From positions 12,966 through 76,965 of the forward strand of contig CAKUUY010000008.1 of NCBI GenBank assembly GCA_934693235.1: 64,000 nt of DNA. The letters run 5' to 3'. The position numbers and the translations under genes were made by a program. The stretch is from an uncultured Candidatus Melainabacteria bacterium. GTDB lineage: Bacteria > Cyanobacteriota > Vampirovibrionia > Gastranaerophilales > Gastranaerophilaceae. Positions 62,701-64,000 of this stretch are shown here, one piece after another. How positions within the stretch are numbered: the first letter of the stretch is position 1; the number at the start of each line of letters is the position of its first letter. Below the pieces are notes generated by a model, which saw only the letters and a list, made by a program, of their open reading frames with translations, was not told the origin of the DNA and made no database searches.

Positions 62701-63800
62701 ACGCAATCACAGAACCAAGATCAATTCGATACGAAAATGATTATTCTAAAACGGGTGGTATTTGGTATCAACCATATGCCAATTTCGAAAATGTAGCTTT
62801 GTCAAATGGCCCGAGAGTTGATATTCAATCATATGGTTCTTTGATAGGTGGTGACAGTAGATATAAACAACTTAAGCACGGATGGGGAACAGTAACTACT
62901 CCTTATATAGGTTACAATGGAACTTCTCAAAGTTATTCAGGTGTATCAACAACTACAAATGGCGGAATATTAGGCTTAACTCAAACTTTCTATCATGGAG
63001 ATTTTTTTACAGCATTAACCATAAATGCAGGAGCCAGCAATGGAGAATCTAGTACAATGTATGGCAAAGAAAACTATACTGCATTGATGGCCGGTATTGG
63101 AAGTAAAACAGGTTACAATTTTGAGTTTAACGACGGCAAATTTATTATTCAACCATCTATGTTGATGGCTTACACATACGTAAATACTTTTGATTATACA
63201 AATGCAGCCGGTGTAAAAATATCTTCTGACCCATTGCATTCTATACAATTACATCCGAGCATCAAATTTATGGGTAATGTTGGCAAAGGCTGGCAACCTT
63301 ACGCAAGTGTCGGTATGGTGTGGAATATCTTAAACGAAACAAAATTTACTGCGAACAATGTTCGCTTACCGGAAATGAGCATAAGACCCTATGTAGAATA
63401 TGGTGTTGGTTTGCAAAAAGTTTGGCATGATAAATGTACAGGGTTTGTTCAAGCAATGTTGAGAAACGGTGGAAGAAACGGTATTGCATTGACATTTGGT
63501 TTTAAATGGGCCGTAGGAAATGAAAGTAAACCTATAGAGAAAGTTCAAAACAGTACAAAACATGTTATAAAAGCTCCAGATGTTCTTGCTCAAAGAAATG
63601 AAAAATCATTTCAAGGTATAGTACAATCTCCAATTCCACCTATTAAAAAAGTAAATGATTTATCAAAAAATGTTGTTCAAATTTCAAATAATACAGTTTA
63701 TTTAAATAGTGGATTAAATATTTTAACTCCACAACAGTTAGTACAAAGAGCAAATCTAACAATGATAACAAGTGCAAAAGCCCTTAGTACAAAGTATTAG
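56730..63800 (+). CDS. Giant autotransporter adhesin-like protein
   Basis: 2356 residues from ATG 56730. A basic signal peptide (SNILLYSAILSLMLGSNSLA) is followed by a ~1950-residue passenger made of Asn/Thr/Ser/Gly-rich short repeats typical of a right-handed beta-helix. A beta-barrel resembling the autotransporter translocation domain spans about 2009-2264 (WYQPYANFENVAL, YGSLIGGDSRYK, ending TFGFKWAVG). About 90 residues then follow the barrel, which is unusual because the last strand normally ends the protein. The passenger has two related ~95-residue blocks near 1168-1260 and 1680-1774. No protease active-site motif was noticed in the passenger. It is probably a surface adhesin or autoaggregation factor. 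A TTG at 56709 is an alternative start but overlaps the -10 region. Confidence 0.88.
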   Translation: MKRTGSKSRKSNILLYSAILSLMLGSNSLAVANDVTVSSGAELQSAIEKATGTTKIKFANDKDDIDISSLDHIKVGGNTVEIDGDGKSLTNQKDSRFIFSNGSNLTLKNMKYTGKNTSINVDNANTTISLENVDISGRTTSAYPNGSVLFLIENCDATLNNVSVSSSRVNATNNISGGTIYIQTAKSKGVITDLIDNQITSARSVSGGLIYNRRTLTPVGELSFNGDVKNNIITAKVSVSGGILNNDGSSIQSIDWNEIKNNSITTTDGSVTGGFIQNKLGKIDNLHIGSFSGNTINSNLKVVDGGILYNESGTVNGELKIGQIVGNTIKAKTNINGLITNVTGNIDSISIDSVSNNNFEMNFLRGGVINLQGAKVNDITIGEINNNTIIGSEKSTSTGFVLYLRELQNDSKVSSSIGNLTVGQIHGNTIKATNITSLLLRSALVPVENATVISKNGDVTVKEISHNTLIATDCNDNARGGIIYNFLHGGIKTTNTTVSLGDINLNQVYNNRLESTISTSTSGETKALGGRHASGGIIANSIQSCQGNAIIKSINGEYIGNSLVSKSKIMDASGGVISNSINGQGNAFVGIGYTLDENNKIIPVADAILGTYKNNSVQATELSSNGGVIANHVEKSLEHNDIAQIGNIKAYFSGNYALSTKNSAYGGAIANFYAKSEEDYKNAIIDSINSIFENNYAKTESADASKGAYGGAIVNTATIKAINNSIFKNNYASSINGSSAHGGAIYTRQDLTINANNNGLSEFTGNYVSTDGGATKNYEAINIGASGKTLTLNATTKGTILLNDYINGVNGYNVLLTGDDTGTIKLYNNADFKGGANVTVGGNVLVDMADGKIQNFSEFSSLNSSASAKYNIDLDLSKVNGSKLNYVIGDKVADGFSMQTSSSGSITLDNLNFIDNSFDGILNKNLKIQIVKNNDNTDNLQLALSDKLTPLTSTEGKITQIVATKTNPLTPTANYKDLFGDITTTKDIYGILGLNKTDTTNDSLNIKVTKVDTSTVATISDALVALTNTELKDSDGNILDKTFNLFDEDSLGNKTPANYKVSNSLGSIYKNLNIVGATKTDSLGELTLSELDLDGKTSFVVNSGSTLNISDIKLKGNETVITNNNGNLNFTNNNIIDGKVTGTTATNAGVLGINANNLDVALINNGTLNLGAGNIEKEITGSGSTNILDVVNNNAIISQNVSVNESGKLTVGANIGNLTNNGEVVANTNNLTGTINNSGIFNLSGTLDKTISGNGTTKVNGSLNLSPSASIDGILDLNNGTISTTDLSYSKYDITTINGTGNATIDVDWANSKADSFNSTSGNGVLNLTLNETSTENIWDTKTIQITNGGVGISLDTKTGIKEKEILGSDELRANTNWSDKVGSWKRTDTYSEKTSAIKSNGSLVNDTIQYEVTKTNEGAKIYTTDGDTLALIVQNTVAGSKEKTFTTTNANDIYTAKENLGILADNLTISGATDGINTSTIILGDKQGITISGANSLTIKDVKITSDSSIINATSNDAKITLDNAILQGDVLNQGDLNIKNSTSVSNITGTGKTNIDTSGKLFVSELIQNELTNAGSLTVNNLKILTSSNNSGTITNNGLTSEIKNLTNSGTMNGVGNLEISGTSNNSGNISQSIIKVSGTFDNTLGTLTATDKIKNTGNIITVADKIIATNGIINENSLTLTSGNLSTQISGTGTTNIAGTVTNNSTISQNVNIDSTGKLTVNANIGNLTNNGEVTSSTSNLTGTINNSGILNLSGILNKEILGNGTTKIVGDSFTMLDGAVVKGVLDINNQTLNVLATNTTNMFNDVNINSGTLNLINNGINNLSANSFNMNGNVNLLLDADLKNSIMDRLPSTTVANGLITVNGINLLSDSVSEKTYIPFAYDSFKDKVQTNVTTVGKDVANSYQTTSFAPIYKYDVSYNPSNGYFLFSRGGGKSSADFNPAVLSGAVNSQVGAYSAINETFSYAFRHADYSFMPLPKKMRTLANQYAITEPRSIRYENDYSKTGGIWYQPYANFENVALSNGPRVDIQSYGSLIGGDSRYKQLKHGWGTVTTPYIGYNGTSQSYSGVSTTTNGGILGLTQTFYHGDFFTALTINAGASNGESSTMYGKENYTALMAGIGSKTGYNFEFNDGKFIIQPSMLMAYTYVNTFDYTNAAGVKISSDPLHSIQLHPSIKFMGNVGKGWQPYASVGMVWNILNETKFTANNVRLPEMSIRPYVEYGVGLQKVWHDKCTGFVQAMLRNGGRNGIALTFGFKWAVGNESKPIEKVQNSTKHVIKAPDVLAQRNEKSFQGIVQSPIPPIKKVNDLSKNVVQISNNTVYLNSGLNILTPQQLVQRANLTMITSAKALSTKY
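60231..60510 (+). repeat. Internal repeat block A of the autotransporter passenger
   Basis: Encodes TGSGSTNI, then ISQNVSVNESGKLTV, NIGNLTNNGEV, NNLTGTINNSGIFNLSG and GNGTTKVNG. It aligns with block B at 61770-62050, with many synonymous base changes, so the duplication is old or the repeats are kept by selection on protein. Confidence 0.75.
61770..62050 (+). repeat. Internal repeat block B of the autotransporter passenger
   Basis: Encodes SGTGTTNI, ISQNVNIDSTGKLTV, NIGNLTNNGEV, SNLTGTINNSGILNLSG and GNGTTKIVG, closely matching block A. Both blocks are followed by a different segment. Confidence 0.75.
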
Positions 63801-64000
63801 ACATTATAATTTTATCTATTGAAATTTTCAATAAAAATTTTGTTAGAGTTTTAAAAGTAATAAAAAGTAAAAATTTTAAAAATATTATATTATCATATTC
63901 GGTTGAAATAGTGTATATAAAAGAAAAAGTTGCTAAAAAGAAGTTTAGCAACATTAAATAAACACGAGGATATTAAGAGAGAGAGTATAAAATAAATCTT
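63801..64000. other. AT-rich intergenic stretch after the autotransporter
   Basis: 200 bases without a gene. It contains a hairpin (63929-63952), the element TAAACACGAGGATATTAAG at 63959-63977, and a following GAGAGAGA run that looks like the leader of a gene beginning beyond the window. Confidence 0.5.
63921..63952 (-). terminator. Possible leftward terminator
   Basis: GTTGCTAAA pairs with TTTAGCAAC over a six-base loop. Reading leftward it is followed by TTTTTCTTTT, so it may end a reverse-strand transcript, or close the autotransporter weakly in the other direction. Confidence 0.5.

Noticed and set aside
1..64000. CRISPR array, insertion sequence or prophage
   Set aside because: No regularly spaced repeats, transposase, integrase or phage structural genes were seen; only small dispersed repeats.

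Overview
The window is AT-rich, gene-dense bacterial DNA. Several things point to a Gram-negative-type, non-photosynthetic relative of Cyanobacteria (Vampirovibrionia/Melainabacteria, probably a gut Gastranaerophilales). These are a giant autotransporter with a C-terminal outer-membrane barrel, pseudopilins with N-termini of the FTLAEVLITLGIIGVVAAL type, ThyX instead of ThyA, a LytR-CpsA-Psr protein beside an outer-membrane system, and small proteins with an N-terminal SFG/NFTG motif. This assignment is an inference from protein style; no rRNA is present to test it.

Layout. 1-8.5 kb: a partial unknown protein, an NAD-type isocitrate dehydrogenase, a GH13-like glycosidase, a NarL-type regulator, a PMT-like membrane glycosyltransferase, a PMVK/dNMP-kinase-like P-loop protein and an unusual kinase-like protein. 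8.7-21.6 kb: glyQ, two tandem cationic amino-acid permeases, two prepilin-like genes each preceded by a ten-G tract, pgi, trxB, and a CpaE/CpaF-like pair resembling Tad pilus ATPases. 21.7-33 kb: uvrB, clpB, a CHASE2-GGDEF cyclase, rpmE, thyX, a YuiF-type antiporter, tRNA-Arg(CCU) and trpS. 33-40.4 kb: a minus-strand surface-glycan operon (two GT8, DUF4422, glf, galE, and a fused GT2-GT2-pyruvyltransferase-like protein) that implies a galactofuranose-containing glycan. 40.6-50.3 kb: tRNA-Phe with a rearranged duplicate beside it, infC, a TPR protein, a Dus enzyme, argS, mgtE, an LCP protein and tRNA-Arg(CCG). 50.3-64 kb: an RgpF-like transferase, two more pseudopilins, glmS, an M48 protease, an unknown exported protein and a 2356-residue autotransporter.

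How it fits together. Much of the content concerns the cell envelope. It supplies precursors (glmS, galE, glf, pgi), glycosyltransferases, an LCP ligase-like protein, pilin-like surface proteins, exported proteins and an autotransporter, mixed with ordinary housekeeping genes.

The most interesting signal is the pair of prepilin-like genes at 12.8 and 17.2 kb. Each has a promoter and a start codon that lead into a short peptide ending just after a ten-G tract. The prepilin frame continues through the tract in another frame, and in both loci one extra G would join the start to the pilin. This looks like slipped-strand phase variation, or possibly a homopolymer sequencing artefact. A second general signal is a group of genes with a -10-like hexamer exactly six bases before the start codon, which suggests leaderless mRNAs.
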